64,000 nucleotides of DNA. Source: Streptomyces nitrosporeus. GTDB taxonomy: Bacteria; Actinomycetota; Actinomycetes; Streptomycetales; Streptomycetaceae. Positions 54,782-62,933 of the stretch are shown here, piece after piece. The notes under the pieces were generated by a model that was given only the letters and a program-made list of their open reading frames with translations, was not told the DNA's origin and searched no databases. How positions within the stretch are numbered: the stretch's first letter is position 1; each line of letters begins with the position of its first letter. A program made the position numbers and the translations under genes. Location of the stretch: NCBI RefSeq assembly GCF_008704555.1, contig NZ_CP023702.1, positions 2,046,001-2,110,000 of the forward strand, in the 5' to 3' direction.

Positions 54782-55405
54782 ATGGCTCTGTTCAACCGCA
54801 AGAACAACGGCACCCCGTCCACCGCCGCGACCGCCACCGCCGTAGTGGACCCCGCCCTGGCGGCCCTGTCCGGCACGTACACGATCGACCCGGCGCACAG
54901 CAGCATCGGTTTCACGGTGCGGCACGCCATGGTCACCAATGTGCGCGGCTCCTTCGGTGAGCACGAGGGCACGCTGGTGCTGGACGGCTCGGACCCGGCG
55001 AACTCCTCCGCCTCCATCGACGTCAGGATCGCCAGCGTGGACACGGGTATCGCGGACCGCGACGGGCACCTGGTCAGCGGTGACTTCTTCGACGCCGAGA
55101 AGTTCCCCCTGATGTCGTTCCGTTCCACCCGGGCCGAGCAGCTCGGCGGTGACTCCTACCGGATCACCGGCGACCTCACCATCAAGGACGTCACGCGTCC
55201 GCTCTCCATCGACCTGGAGTTCAACGGCTCCGCCACCGACGTCTACGGCAACGAGCGCGTCGGCTTCGAGGGCGGCACCGAGATCCTGCGCTCCGACTGG
55301 GGCCTGACCTGGAACGCGGCGCTGGAGACCGGCGGTGTGATGGTCAGTGACAAGGTCAAGCTGAACTTCGACATCTCCGCGATCAAGGCCGCCCCGCAGG
55401 CCTGA
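54782..55405 (+). CDS. YceI family lipid-binding protein
   Basis: 207 residues. YceI lipocalin-like domain (about 30-200): YTIDPAHSSIGFTVRHAMVT, SFGEHEGTLVLDG, GDFFDAEKFPLMSF, and LTIKDVTRPLSI. No signal peptide, so cytoplasmic, unlike E. coli YceI. Family members bind polyprenoid or amide lipids. GAGGAGGAGCC precedes the ATG. Single-gene unit with a repeat-flanked promoter and a long terminator. Confidence 0.92.
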   Translation: MALFNRKNNGTPSTAATATAVVDPALAALSGTYTIDPAHSSIGFTVRHAMVTNVRGSFGEHEGTLVLDGSDPANSSASIDVRIASVDTGIADRDGHLVSGDFFDAEKFPLMSFRSTRAEQLGGDSYRITGDLTIKDVTRPLSIDLEFNGSATDVYGNERVGFEGGTEILRSDWGLTWNAALETGGVMVSDKVKLNFDISAIKAAPQA

Positions 55406-55420
55406 TCCCCGTCCGCGCGC

Positions 55421-55496
55421 CCCGGCCCTCCACGCCGGGCGGCCCGCCACCCCGCAGACCGCGGGGAGCGCGGGCCGCCCGGCGTGGGGGGCCGGG
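55421..55496. terminator. Long bidirectional hairpin after yceI
   Basis: A 26-base stem with one mismatch (55421-55446 and 55471-55496) between convergent yceI and the methyltransferase gene. Confidence 0.82.
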
Positions 55497-55519
55497 CCGT
55501 GTCCGCGGCCCGGAGCCCG

Positions 55520-56152
55520 TCACCCCCTGCGGCGGACCTTCAGGGCGTTGTCCGTGCGGGTGGCGGGGTTGCCGTCCGGGTCGTTCTGGACACGCTCGTG
55601 CTCGCCGCTGAGCAGTACCTCCCACTCCCCTTCCGGCAGTTCCAGGGAGGCGAGGACCTCGTCCGTGGTCGGGAAGTGCACCGACGGGTCGGGGTTCCGC
55701 TCCCAGGGCGGGAAGCCGGTGTGGCCCACGACCAGGAGTACGCCGCCGGGTGCGACGGCCCCGGCCGCCCGGCGCAGGATCTCCTCGCGCGGCAGGTCGC
55801 CCATGGAGTGCAGGAACTGCGCGGAGACCAGGTCGTACTCCCCGCCGGGGAAGCTCTCGCCCAGGTCGTGCCACTGCCAGTCGACACGGTCGGCGACCCC
55901 GGCGTCAACGCCGTGCCCGGCCGCCCGCTCCAGGGCGACCCTGGAGATGTCGGTGGCCGTCACCCGCCAGCCCCGGCGGGCGAGCCACACCGCGTCGGCG
56001 CCCTCCCCGCACCCGAGGTCCAGGGCGCGGCCGGGCTCCAGGCCCTCGACCTCGCGGACCAGCACGGTGTTGGGGCTGCCGCTCCAGATCCGGTCGCTCT
56101 CGCGGTACCGGTCGTCCCACATCTCGGCGTCGGTCCTGCCGTCGCTGCTCAT
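55520..56152 (-). CDS. Class I SAM-dependent methyltransferase
   Basis: 210 residues. MWDDRYRESDRIWSGSPN opening, SAM motif I ALDLGCGEGADAVWLARRG, DLVSAQFLHSMGD as motif IV-like, GGVLLVVGHTG later. Resembles the TehB/thiopurine-methyltransferase-like group. The ATG at 56152 overlaps the upstream oxidoreductase stop by 4 bases (ATGA), so the two are coupled and may act on one sulfur-containing or xenobiotic substrate (inference). Confidence 0.9.
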   Translation of the reverse strand: MSSDGRTDAEMWDDRYRESDRIWSGSPNTVLVREVEGLEPGRALDLGCGEGADAVWLARRGWRVTATDISRVALERAAGHGVDAGVADRVDWQWHDLGESFPGGEYDLVSAQFLHSMGDLPREEILRRAAGAVAPGGVLLVVGHTGFPPWERNPDPSVHFPTTDEVLASLELPEGEWEVLLSGEHERVQNDPDGNPATRTDNALKVRRRG

Positions 56153-57255
56153 CGGTTCTCCGTAAGTCCGTGGCGGGCGTCCCCGAGCACGCGCTCGGAG
56201 ACCTGGCGCTCGGCCTCGGCCGAGAAGGGGGAGCGGCGGGCCTCGACCGCGCGGGCGGTGTCCTCGGTGATCAGGTCCATGTTGATGGAGGAGGCGGCCT
56301 TCAGCCCGGCCGCGGCGGAGCCGATGAGCTGCTCCATGAGGTTGGTGACGTTCCCGGCGACCCACACCCCGGGCACCTCGGTCGCACCGGAGGCGGGGTC
56401 GGAGGCGATGTACGAGCCGATCACGTGGCCGCCCGTCTCCATGGCGGCCGGTACGAGTCCGAGGCTCTCCAGCACGCCGGAACGCACGGTGAAACGCGGC
56501 TGGACCACGACCGCCTCGCGCGGGACCACGGTGCCGTCGGCCAGCCGCACCCCGGTGAGCCGGCCGTCCTCCACCTCCACCCCGGCGACCTCGCCGTCCA
56601 CCACGGCGATGCCCCGCGCGGCCAGCCGCTCGTACTCCTCGTCGCCGAAGTCGGCCTGCTCGTGGCGGAACAGCACCACGTCGTCGGTCCACTGCCGCCA
56701 GAGCAGGGCCTGGTGCACGGCCATCGGGCTGACCGCCAGGATGCCGACGGGCCGGTCCCGCACCTCCCAGCCGTGGCAGTACGGGCAGTGCAGCACCTCG
56801 GCGCCCCAGCGCCCGGCCAGGCCCGGCACCGGCGGGAGTTCGTCCGCCAGGCCGGTGGCGACCAGCAGCCGGCGCGCCTCGACCTCGCTCCCGTCCTCCT
56901 GTACGACCCGGAAGCCGCCGCCGGGCAGCTTCTCGGCCGACACCGCCTTGCCCTCCACGATCTCCGCCCCGTACCCGGCGGCTTCCTCCCGGCCGATGGC
57001 CAGCAGTTCCAGGGGCGGGACGCCTTCGCGGCCCAGGTAGTTGTGCGCGTGGGCGGCGGGCGCGTTGCGCGGGCTGCCCGCGTCGATCACGAGGACCGAC
57101 CGCCGGGCCCGGGCCAGGGTGAGGGCCCCGCCCAGGCCGGCCGCGCCACCGCCGACGACCACCACGTCGTACCGGCGCACCGGCCCGCTCCCGCCGTTCC
57201 CGTTGCCCCCGTCGTTCCTGTCGTTCCCGTTGTCCCCGTCGTTCCCGTCGTTCAT
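56149..57255 (-). CDS. FAD-dependent dithiol oxidase/thioredoxin reductase-like protein
   Basis: 368 residues. FAD motif VVVVGGGAAGLGGALTLARA at 31-50, redox CPYC at 157-160 followed by HGWEVRD, and VPGVWVAGNVTNLMEQLIGS near 325. The Cys-x-x-Cys followed by HGW/HGY resembles the natural-product dithiol oxidases HlmI and GliT more than thioredoxin reductase (CATCDG). Residues 1-24 are an Asn/Asp/Gly tail from a simple DNA repeat. GGAGGTG precedes the ATG at 57255. Coupled to the methyltransferase gene. Confidence 0.88.
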   Translation of the reverse strand: MNDGNDGDNGNDRNDGGNGNGGSGPVRRYDVVVVGGGAAGLGGALTLARARRSVLVIDAGSPRNAPAAHAHNYLGREGVPPLELLAIGREEAAGYGAEIVEGKAVSAEKLPGGGFRVVQEDGSEVEARRLLVATGLADELPPVPGLAGRWGAEVLHCPYCHGWEVRDRPVGILAVSPMAVHQALLWRQWTDDVVLFRHEQADFGDEEYERLAARGIAVVDGEVAGVEVEDGRLTGVRLADGTVVPREAVVVQPRFTVRSGVLESLGLVPAAMETGGHVIGSYIASDPASGATEVPGVWVAGNVTNLMEQLIGSAAAGLKAASSINMDLITEDTARAVEARRSPFSAEAERQVSERVLGDARHGLTENR

Positions 57256-57307
57256 CCGGAACACCTCCGTCCGCTGCCGTTGCCGTATGCCGGAGATGGT
57301 GCGCCCG

Positions 57308-57757
57308 TCATCCCACTTCGACAACCTTCCTTGCCGAAGCAGCAAATTCGCACCACACGGTCTTGCCCGGGTTCCACTCCCCCACCCCCCAGGCGTCGGC
57401 GAGCGCCCCGACGAGCAGGAGGCCGCGCCCGCCCTCGGCACGCGGGTCCGGGTCCACAGCCGGGCGCACCTCACCGCCGCCGCTGTCGTGGACCACGATC
57501 CGCAGGATGTCACTCCAGGTGACCTCGATCTTGAAGCCCCGCCCGGGCGGCACGCCGTGCACCAGTGCGTTGGTGGCGAGCTCACTCACGCAGAGCAGTA
57601 CGTCGTCGGTCTCCACCTCGCACGCCCAGTCGAGCAGGGCCGCGCGGACGAACTGCCGTACGAGGGGGATGGACCTGCGCTCACGGCGGTAGAAGGCCTC
57701 ACGGAATTCGGTGATGCGGGTTGTCTCGTTCACAGGACGACTGTCACAGCCCGTCAC
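57308..57757 (-). CDS. HATPase-type regulatory protein (anti-sigma-like)
   Basis: 149 residues from the GTG at 57757; the GTG at 57733 (VNETTRITEFREAF) is an alternative. GHKL ATPase fold without a kinase dimerisation domain: VSELATNALVHG (N-box), VVHDSGGGEVRP (G1-like), GGRGLLLVGALADAWGV (G2). Such proteins, like SpoIIAB/RsbW, regulate sigma or other factors. Divergent from an XRE-DUF397 pair, the usual arrangement in whiJ/abaA-type clusters of Streptomyces. Confidence 0.9.
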   Translation of the reverse strand: MTGCDSRPVNETTRITEFREAFYRRERRSIPLVRQFVRAALLDWACEVETDDVLLCVSELATNALVHGVPPGRGFKIEVTWSDILRIVVHDSGGGEVRPAVDPDPRAEGGRGLLLVGALADAWGVGEWNPGKTVWCEFAASARKVVEVG

Positions 57758-57845
57758 TAGATTTACTCAACGCGTCAGGCCGTACCTCGCGGATGTACGG
57801 CTTCTGACGGGCCGTCCGGGGCCATGGTGCGGGGAGAGAGAGCAC

Positions 57846-58661
57846 ATGCAGGCGAAGAGGAACAAGCGGGTCACGTCCTGGCATGTGATCGGTGCCCAGC
57901 TGGCCGCCTTCCGCAAGGCGGCGGGGATGACCCAGGTGTCACTGGCCGACCGGTTCGGCCTGGGCGAGGACACGATCGCCTCGATCGAACAGGGGCGCCG
58001 ACCGCTCCAGTCGGACTTCGCGGTGAAGCTGGACGCACTGCTGGACACCAAGAAGGCGTTGCAGGTCGCGGTGGAGAAGGTGCCGAAGAAGGAGCGGTTC
58101 CCCGCGTTCGTCCAGGACTTCATCGAGTACGAGCAGGAGGCGCTGACGCTGCTGTCGTACGAGAGCATGGTGGTGCCGGGGCTGCTCCAGACTGAGGCGT
58201 ACGCGCGCGCCGTGTTCGCCAGCCAGTACCCGCCCCTGGAGAGCGATGAGTTGGAGGAGCGGGTCGCGGCCCGTCTCGACCGGAAGCGCGTCTTCGAGCG
58301 CAGGCCCCGCCTGATGGCCAACTTCCTGATCGAGGAGAGCATCCTGCATCGCCCTCTCGGCGGCCGCGCCGTGCTGCACGAGCAGATCCGGCATCTGCGC
58401 CGCTGCGCCGAACTCCCCTTCCTCGGACTCCAGATCATGCCGACGTCCCGGGAGACACACGCCGCGGTCGACGGCCCCATGGTCCTGCTGGAGACACCCG
58501 ACCACGACCAGCTGGCCTATATCGAGGGGCAGCGGGTGAGTGTGCTGCTCGACGACCCCGACGAGGTCAGCGTGCTGCACCAGAAATATGGGATGCTGCG
58601 TTCGCAGGCACTCTCCCCGGAGGAGAGCATGCGCCTGCTGGACGACCTGCTTGGAGAATGA
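57846..58661 (+). CDS. XRE-family regulator with DUF5753 domain (WhiJ/Scr1-like)
   Basis: 271 residues. HTH (about 12-70): IGAQLAAFRKAAGMTQVSLA, DTIASIEQGRRPLQ. DUF5753 sensor domain (about 90-265): YESMVVPGLLQTEAYARAV, RLDRKRVFERRP and LGLQIMPTSRE. In S. coelicolor Scr1 and WhiJ of this family, with DUF397 partners, modulate development and antibiotics. Overlaps the DUF397 gene by 4 bases, so the pair is coupled. Confidence 0.94.
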   Translation: MQAKRNKRVTSWHVIGAQLAAFRKAAGMTQVSLADRFGLGEDTIASIEQGRRPLQSDFAVKLDALLDTKKALQVAVEKVPKKERFPAFVQDFIEYEQEALTLLSYESMVVPGLLQTEAYARAVFASQYPPLESDELEERVAARLDRKRVFERRPRLMANFLIEESILHRPLGGRAVLHEQIRHLRRCAELPFLGLQIMPTSRETHAAVDGPMVLLETPDHDQLAYIEGQRVSVLLDDPDEVSVLHQKYGMLRSQALSPEESMRLLDDLLGE

Positions 58662-58915
58662 TGACGCGCGCAGCAACCGGCACGGGCCTCACCTGGTTCA
58701 AGTCCAGCTACAGCGGCAGCGAGGGCGGCAACTGCCTTGAAGTCTCCTACGACTGGCGCAAGTCCAGCTACAGCGGCAGCGAGGGCGGCGACTGCGTCGA
58801 GGTCGCCACGCACCCCGCCGCCGTCCACATCCGCGACTCCAAGGTCACCGGGGGCCCGGTCCTCACCGTCCCCCCGGCCGCCTGGGCGGCCTTCGTGGCC
58901 GGCACCGTCGGCTGA
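58658..58915 (+). CDS. DUF397 protein with duplicated core
   Basis: 85 residues; DUF397 proteins are usually about 60-70. Two SSYSGSEGG cores (FKSSYSGSEGGNCLEV and RKSSYSGSEGGDCVEV) occur in line with 20-residue period, followed by one normal C-terminal part (VHIRDSKVTGGPVLTVPPAAW). DUF397 proteins partner the adjacent XRE regulator. ATG at 58658 or 58661, overlapping the XRE stop. The duplicated part is a 60-base tandem repeat. Confidence 0.93.
   Translation: MMTRAATGTGLTWFKSSYSGSEGGNCLEVSYDWRKSSYSGSEGGDCVEVATHPAAVHIRDSKVTGGPVLTVPPAAWAAFVAGTVG
58693..58812 (+). repeat. 60-base tandem duplication in the DUF397 gene
   Basis: Period 60. A 31-base run is identical in both units (58699-58729 and 58759-58789), with substitutions in the rest, so the duplication is not very recent or has been partly diverged. 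Confidence 0.88.
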
Positions 58916-58924
58916 GGTGCGGGC

Positions 58925-59770
58925 GTGAGCGGACCGCACGACCCCGTCGCCCGGGTGACCGGACGTGTGCCGCCTCCCGCCGTGGCGGTGGACGGGCAGG
59001 GCGACTGGGCGGCCGCCGAGCGGGCGCTGGGCGTACGGCTGCCCGAGGACTACAAACAGCTGGTCGGAGCCTACGGGCGCGGAGACTTCTGGGGTGCGCT
59101 GTGGCTGCGGACCCCGTTCGGCGCCGACGGCCCCTTCCGTCTCACGGCCGGTCTTCTGGACGACTTCGGTCCGCTGCGTGAGGACTTCCCCGAGGACTAC
59201 CCGTATCCGCTCTTCCCCGAGCCGGGCGGTCTGCTCGCCTGGGCGGGTACGGAGAGCGCGGCACAGGTGTGCTGGCTGACCGAGGGCCCGCCGGAGTCCT
59301 GGCCCGTGGTGATCTGGTCGCGTGACGACGACTACGAGCGTTTCGACTGCGGGGCGGGCGCGTTCCTCGACGGGCTGACCGCCCGCACCCTCACCTCCGG
59401 GCTTCTGCACCACCGGCGGGACCTCGCCCCGTGGTTCGACCCCGGGGTCCCCCGTGACCATGTGTACGTCCGGCTGGAGGAAGGGGCCCTCCCCTACGCC
59501 GAGCGCCTGCGCATCCTGCGGGAGGCCCTCGGCCCCACCACCGACCGGGGCGGTTACGCGCACGACGGTGCGCGGCAGGACCATTTCGCCGTGAGCGGGA
59601 CCGGTTGGCTGCTGACGTACGAGACGGCGTACGGGCACCAGCTCAGGGTGGCGTTCCCGCCCGCCGACAGCGAGGCCGCGCGCCGCGCGGTGCTGGCGTC
59701 GGTGGCCCGCGCGGGGTGCGCCGTACGGTCCGTCGCCACGGTCCACGGCACCTCGGCCTGGGCGCTCTGA
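58925..59770 (+). CDS. SMI1/KNR4 (SUKH) domain protein
   Basis: 281 residues. Residues 25-150 fit a SUKH fold: GDWAAAERALGVRLPEDYKQ, VGAYGRGDFWGALWLRTPFG, LAWAGTESAAQVCWLTEG. The C-terminal half (about 170-281) is of unknown type (HVYVRLEEGALPYAERLR, CAVRSVATVHGTSAWAL). SUKH proteins are common immunity partners of polymorphic toxins, but no toxin is adjacent. GTG start at 58925, 9 bases after the DUF397 gene. A damaged copy of its last 130 bases occurs at 63216-63342. Confidence 0.88.
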   Translation: MSGPHDPVARVTGRVPPPAVAVDGQGDWAAAERALGVRLPEDYKQLVGAYGRGDFWGALWLRTPFGADGPFRLTAGLLDDFGPLREDFPEDYPYPLFPEPGGLLAWAGTESAAQVCWLTEGPPESWPVVIWSRDDDYERFDCGAGAFLDGLTARTLTSGLLHHRRDLAPWFDPGVPRDHVYVRLEEGALPYAERLRILREALGPTTDRGGYAHDGARQDHFAVSGTGWLLTYETAYGHQLRVAFPPADSEAARRAVLASVARAGCAVRSVATVHGTSAWAL

Positions 59771-60381
59771 CCCGGGAGCCCAGGCCGGCCGGGGTGTGCG
59801 GCGGCCTCCACGGCCGCTTCGTCCTCGCAGGCGGGAGCGGCCGCCTCCACCAGCGCGCAAGCCGGGCTCCGGCTGCGCGTACGGATGCCGTGACCGGTCA
59901 GGACCGGCGCGAGAGCACAACTGCGAGGTGTCGCGGGCAGGAACGAGCCCCCCGCACCTGAACAGCTCGCACGGGGGCGCGGTACGGCCTGGAACCGGGT
60001 TCGTCAGCAGTGCGGACGGCTCAACGGCCCGTCGCCGTGGCGGCCGTACCGCTGGATGAGCGCGATCCGATCCCGCATCACGGAGCATGGCGGAACGTCA
60101 CCGAATGAACACTCACCGTATGCTTCGGTCCGAAATCCCAGCCGGGTCTCCGGGTCCGAGCAGGACGGCGACGTGCCGTCTCAGCCCTTCAGCTGACGAT
60201 TCGCCGGTTCTGGAGGGTGGCCACACGGCGCTGACCGCGCGGATTCCGGACGGACATGGAGCGTCGTGGTCCGCCGGAGAGGAAGCCACCCGGGGGCCGG
60301 CTCGCATGCCGGTCGATCCGTCCGGGCCGGAGCCCGGACGCCGCTCAGGCCGGGAACCCATCGTTCACAAGGAGAAGCGCC
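59771..60381. other. Intergenic region between SUKH and flavoprotein genes
   Basis: 611 bases with no gene I can support. Small ORFs here are Arg-rich shadows. Promoter of the next gene is expected near its 3' end. Confidence 0.5.
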
Positions 60382-61695
60382 ATGCAGAAGGCCACGGTCA
60401 CGGTCAAAGCCAAGGACAGCACGGTCGAGCGGATCAAGCGATTCCTCGAACTCAACGACTACCAGGGCGAGATGAAGGTCGACCCGAACGCCAAGGACCA
60501 GGTCCTGGTGACGGGCGTCGGCCAGACGCCTCTCACGAACCCCACCCTCACCCAGCTCGCCACGCAGATGGATCTGCTGCTCCCCAAGTCGCGTTCGGAC
60601 TACGACCTAGTTGTACTCGGGGGCGGCCCAGCCGGTTTGGCCGCGGCCATCAACGCCCGGAGCCTTTACGGCCTCACCACGCTCGTCATCGAGCAGTACG
60701 CCCCGGGCGGGACAGCCGCTACGGCGATCAACAGGATCGACAACTACCTCGGGTTCCACGAGGGGATCACCGCCGGCGAGCTGTGCCACAACGCCGTCCT
60801 CCAGGCGAAGAGCTTCGGGGCGGAGTGGCTGCCCGGCTACAGCGTGACGGAGTTCAAAGCCAGCGACGACCCGAAGACGACGAAGCACACAATCACCGCG
60901 ACGAACTCCGACAGCCCCCACGATCACGTCACGGTGACCGCCTCACTGGTCCTGATCTCCAGCGGCGTCATGCCGCGAAAGCTGAGCCAGCCCGGCGCCA
61001 GCACCTTCGAGGACCAGGGCATCTACTACTACGCCCTGCCCCCGGACGCGGACGGCGTGACGGCGAAGGACACGATCGTGATCATCGGCGCGGGCGACTC
61101 GGCCGGACGGGCCGCGCTCATGTTCGCCGACAAGAAGGCCCAGGTCATCATGCTCATCCGTAAAACCTTGACCAGCGACATGCTCACGGTGGTCTCCGAC
61201 AAGATCAAGCAGGCGAAGAACATCACCCTCGTGGAGAACACCGAGGCCACCGAGTTCAAGGCCACCACGGACCCGAACGCGAAACTGACGGTGGTGACCG
61301 CCGCCAAATCCTACGAAGCCACGGCCGTCTACGCCCTCATCAGTGCCGACCCGCAGACCAAGTGGGTCGAGGACGCGGGCATCACCGTCGTCCGCAAGGA
61401 CCCGAAGGACCCGTGCGGCCTCGTCGCCACCGGCATGGACATCTACTTCGACGCCATCAACAACGGGACGTTCGACCACACGAAGCACGACCTCAGCAAG
61501 GTGGCCGACATGACCACCCACAAGCCCGGCGTCTTCGCGGCCGGTGACGTCCGCTTCCGCGCCCTGCGCCGCATCGCCACCGCCGCCGGGGAGGGCACAG
61601 AGGCGGCCCTCGCCATGCACAACTACCTGACGGCCAAACCCCACGTCCTCGACGCCGAGGCAGACCGCCCTGCCCCCTCCTACTACCTGGCGTAA
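60382..61695 (+). CDS. Thioredoxin reductase-like FAD oxidoreductase lacking redox Cys pair
   Basis: 437 residues. Residues 1-70 form a degenerate thioredoxin/glutaredoxin-like domain (TPLTNPTLTQLATQM as its end), then a TrxR-like core: VVLGGGPAGLAAA at 77-89, APGGTAATAINRIDNYLGF, FEDQGIYYYALPPDADG where TrxR has its CxxC, IVIIGAGDSAGRAALMF, GVFAAGDVRFRALRRIATAA. No Cys is at the redox site, so it is not a thioredoxin reductase; similar Cys-less cores occur in fusion proteins of actinobacteria. Unusually Lys/Thr-rich for this region. AAGGAGAAGCGCC precedes the ATG. Confidence 0.9.
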   Translation: MQKATVTVKAKDSTVERIKRFLELNDYQGEMKVDPNAKDQVLVTGVGQTPLTNPTLTQLATQMDLLLPKSRSDYDLVVLGGGPAGLAAAINARSLYGLTTLVIEQYAPGGTAATAINRIDNYLGFHEGITAGELCHNAVLQAKSFGAEWLPGYSVTEFKASDDPKTTKHTITATNSDSPHDHVTVTASLVLISSGVMPRKLSQPGASTFEDQGIYYYALPPDADGVTAKDTIVIIGAGDSAGRAALMFADKKAQVIMLIRKTLTSDMLTVVSDKIKQAKNITLVENTEATEFKATTDPNAKLTVVTAAKSYEATAVYALISADPQTKWVEDAGITVVRKDPKDPCGLVATGMDIYFDAINNGTFDHTKHDLSKVADMTTHKPGVFAAGDVRFRALRRIATAAGEGTEAALAMHNYLTAKPHVLDAEADRPAPSYYLA

Positions 61696-61977
61696 GAAGC
61701 CGTTGTCCTGCCGGACTTGAGCGCGGTGTGATCGGAAGTGGCCGCCGGGACGGGTGAACCTCGTCGCGATCACGTATGAGGACAGGGCCTCCGGCGCGGT
61801 TCGGAGTTGCCGGGACACCGAGCAGGCCAGGAGGCCCTGTTGTCCATGTTGTACGGCCAGAAGCGGGGATCTCGACTCGGCCGGCCGTGTCGTGCGGTTG
61901 CCTCGCTCACCGGTACACGCCCGGCCGCGTCGTCCGGGGGCGAGGGGCCGGGGCGGCCCGCGTGAGAGCATCCGTCC

Positions 61978-62265
61978 ATGAACAGCGACCTGGAGATAAG
62001 CGCTCTGGCGATCAACGTCACCATCCCTCAGGAGCTCCGCTGGACGGACACCCGCCGCGATCAGACGTTCACGCTGACCACGCTCAATGTCCGGCTCCTC
62101 CCGGACGGCAGCCTCGCCGCCAAGGCCTACGGCAGGCCGGTTGAGGGCGGCCGGGGCGCGTACGTCTCGTTCCCCGTGCCCGACCGGCCCGAACTGGCGG
62201 CCCTGGTCTCAAAGGCCGCCGGCCGCGCCGGGACGTTGTGGGCCGCCCATCGCGGTCTCGGCTGA
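61978..62265 (+). CDS. Small hypothetical protein
   Basis: 95 residues starting MNSDLEISALAINVTIPQEL. Predicted beta-rich middle (TFTLTTLNVRLLPDGSLAAK) and a helical end. No signal peptide or Cys. No strong ribosome site before the ATG. I do not recognise a family. Its neighbours are the Cys-less flavoprotein and decayed genes. Confidence 0.65.
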   Translation: MNSDLEISALAINVTIPQELRWTDTRRDQTFTLTTLNVRLLPDGSLAAKAYGRPVEGGRGAYVSFPVPDRPELAALVSKAAGRAGTLWAAHRGLG

Positions 62266-62441
62266 GCCCGTCGCAGTACCGGGCGGTGACCGGCGGATCA
62301 CGGCCGGACGCCGCCCGGCCCGCCCGGCCCGCCCAACTCGTCCGTACCGCCTGGCTCGTCCGTCCCGGAGGTGCCGTTCGCCGGAATCCCTGACGCCGAC
62401 GCGCGCGGACGCCCCGGGGCGGGTGGGGGGCGGGACCGGGC

Positions 62442-62750
62442 TCAGGCGGAGGCGCGGGCGATGGTGCCCGTGGTGAGCGTGGCCAGCATCTCCCGCAGAG
62501 CAGTCACGAAGTCCAGCTCGAACGCGGCGAGTGAGGGATCGGCTTCGTAGGCGGCGAGCATCGCCGGGGAGGGCCGTGCGTGTGTCCACACCGCGCCGAC
62601 GGCCATGATCATGCCCGCGGTCAACTGCGGTGCGCTGTCGCCCAGCTCGGGAAGGCACCGGTGGGCCAGCGCCGCGGTGCCGGCGACGTTGGCCACGGCC
62701 GCGCGCTTGTGGCGGGCGGCCACCTGCGGGGAGACGTTGTGCTCCAGTAC
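62442..62750 (-). pseudogene. 3' fragment of a TetR-family regulator
   Basis: About 103 codons matching only the C-terminal ligand domain of TetR proteins: LEHNVSPQVAARHKRAA, AHRCLPELG, WTHARPSPAMLAAYEADPSL, FVTALREMLATLTTG. The DNA-binding N-terminus is missing; upstream in frame the sequence becomes the reverse complement of an SDR gene tail. Stop at 62442-62444. Hence truncated by deletion or rearrangement near 62750. Confidence 0.75.
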
Positions 62751-62933
62751 GCCCGCTCGGGCGGGTTCATCGGCCCCGCCGGACGGGACCAGACCTCCGG
62801 CTCTCCCGAGCCCGCCGGTCTTCCCGCAGGCGCCGACGACCCGGCGGAGGTCAGGCGGCTGTGGGCTGTGAGCGAGCAGCTCACCGGCGTCCCCTTCGAC
62901 CTCGAAGCCGGAACAGCCCCCAGCTGGTTCTGA
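62751..62933 (+). pseudogene. 3' fragment of a short-chain dehydrogenase
   Basis: About 60 codons matching the C-terminal end of SDR-type oxidoreductases: RSGGFIGPAGRDQTSGSPEP, DPAEVRRLWAVSEQLTGV, with stop at 62931-62933. The Rossmann part is absent. It abuts the TetR fragment on the opposite strand, so the 5' parts of a former divergent tetR-SDR pair appear to be deleted. Confidence 0.7.
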
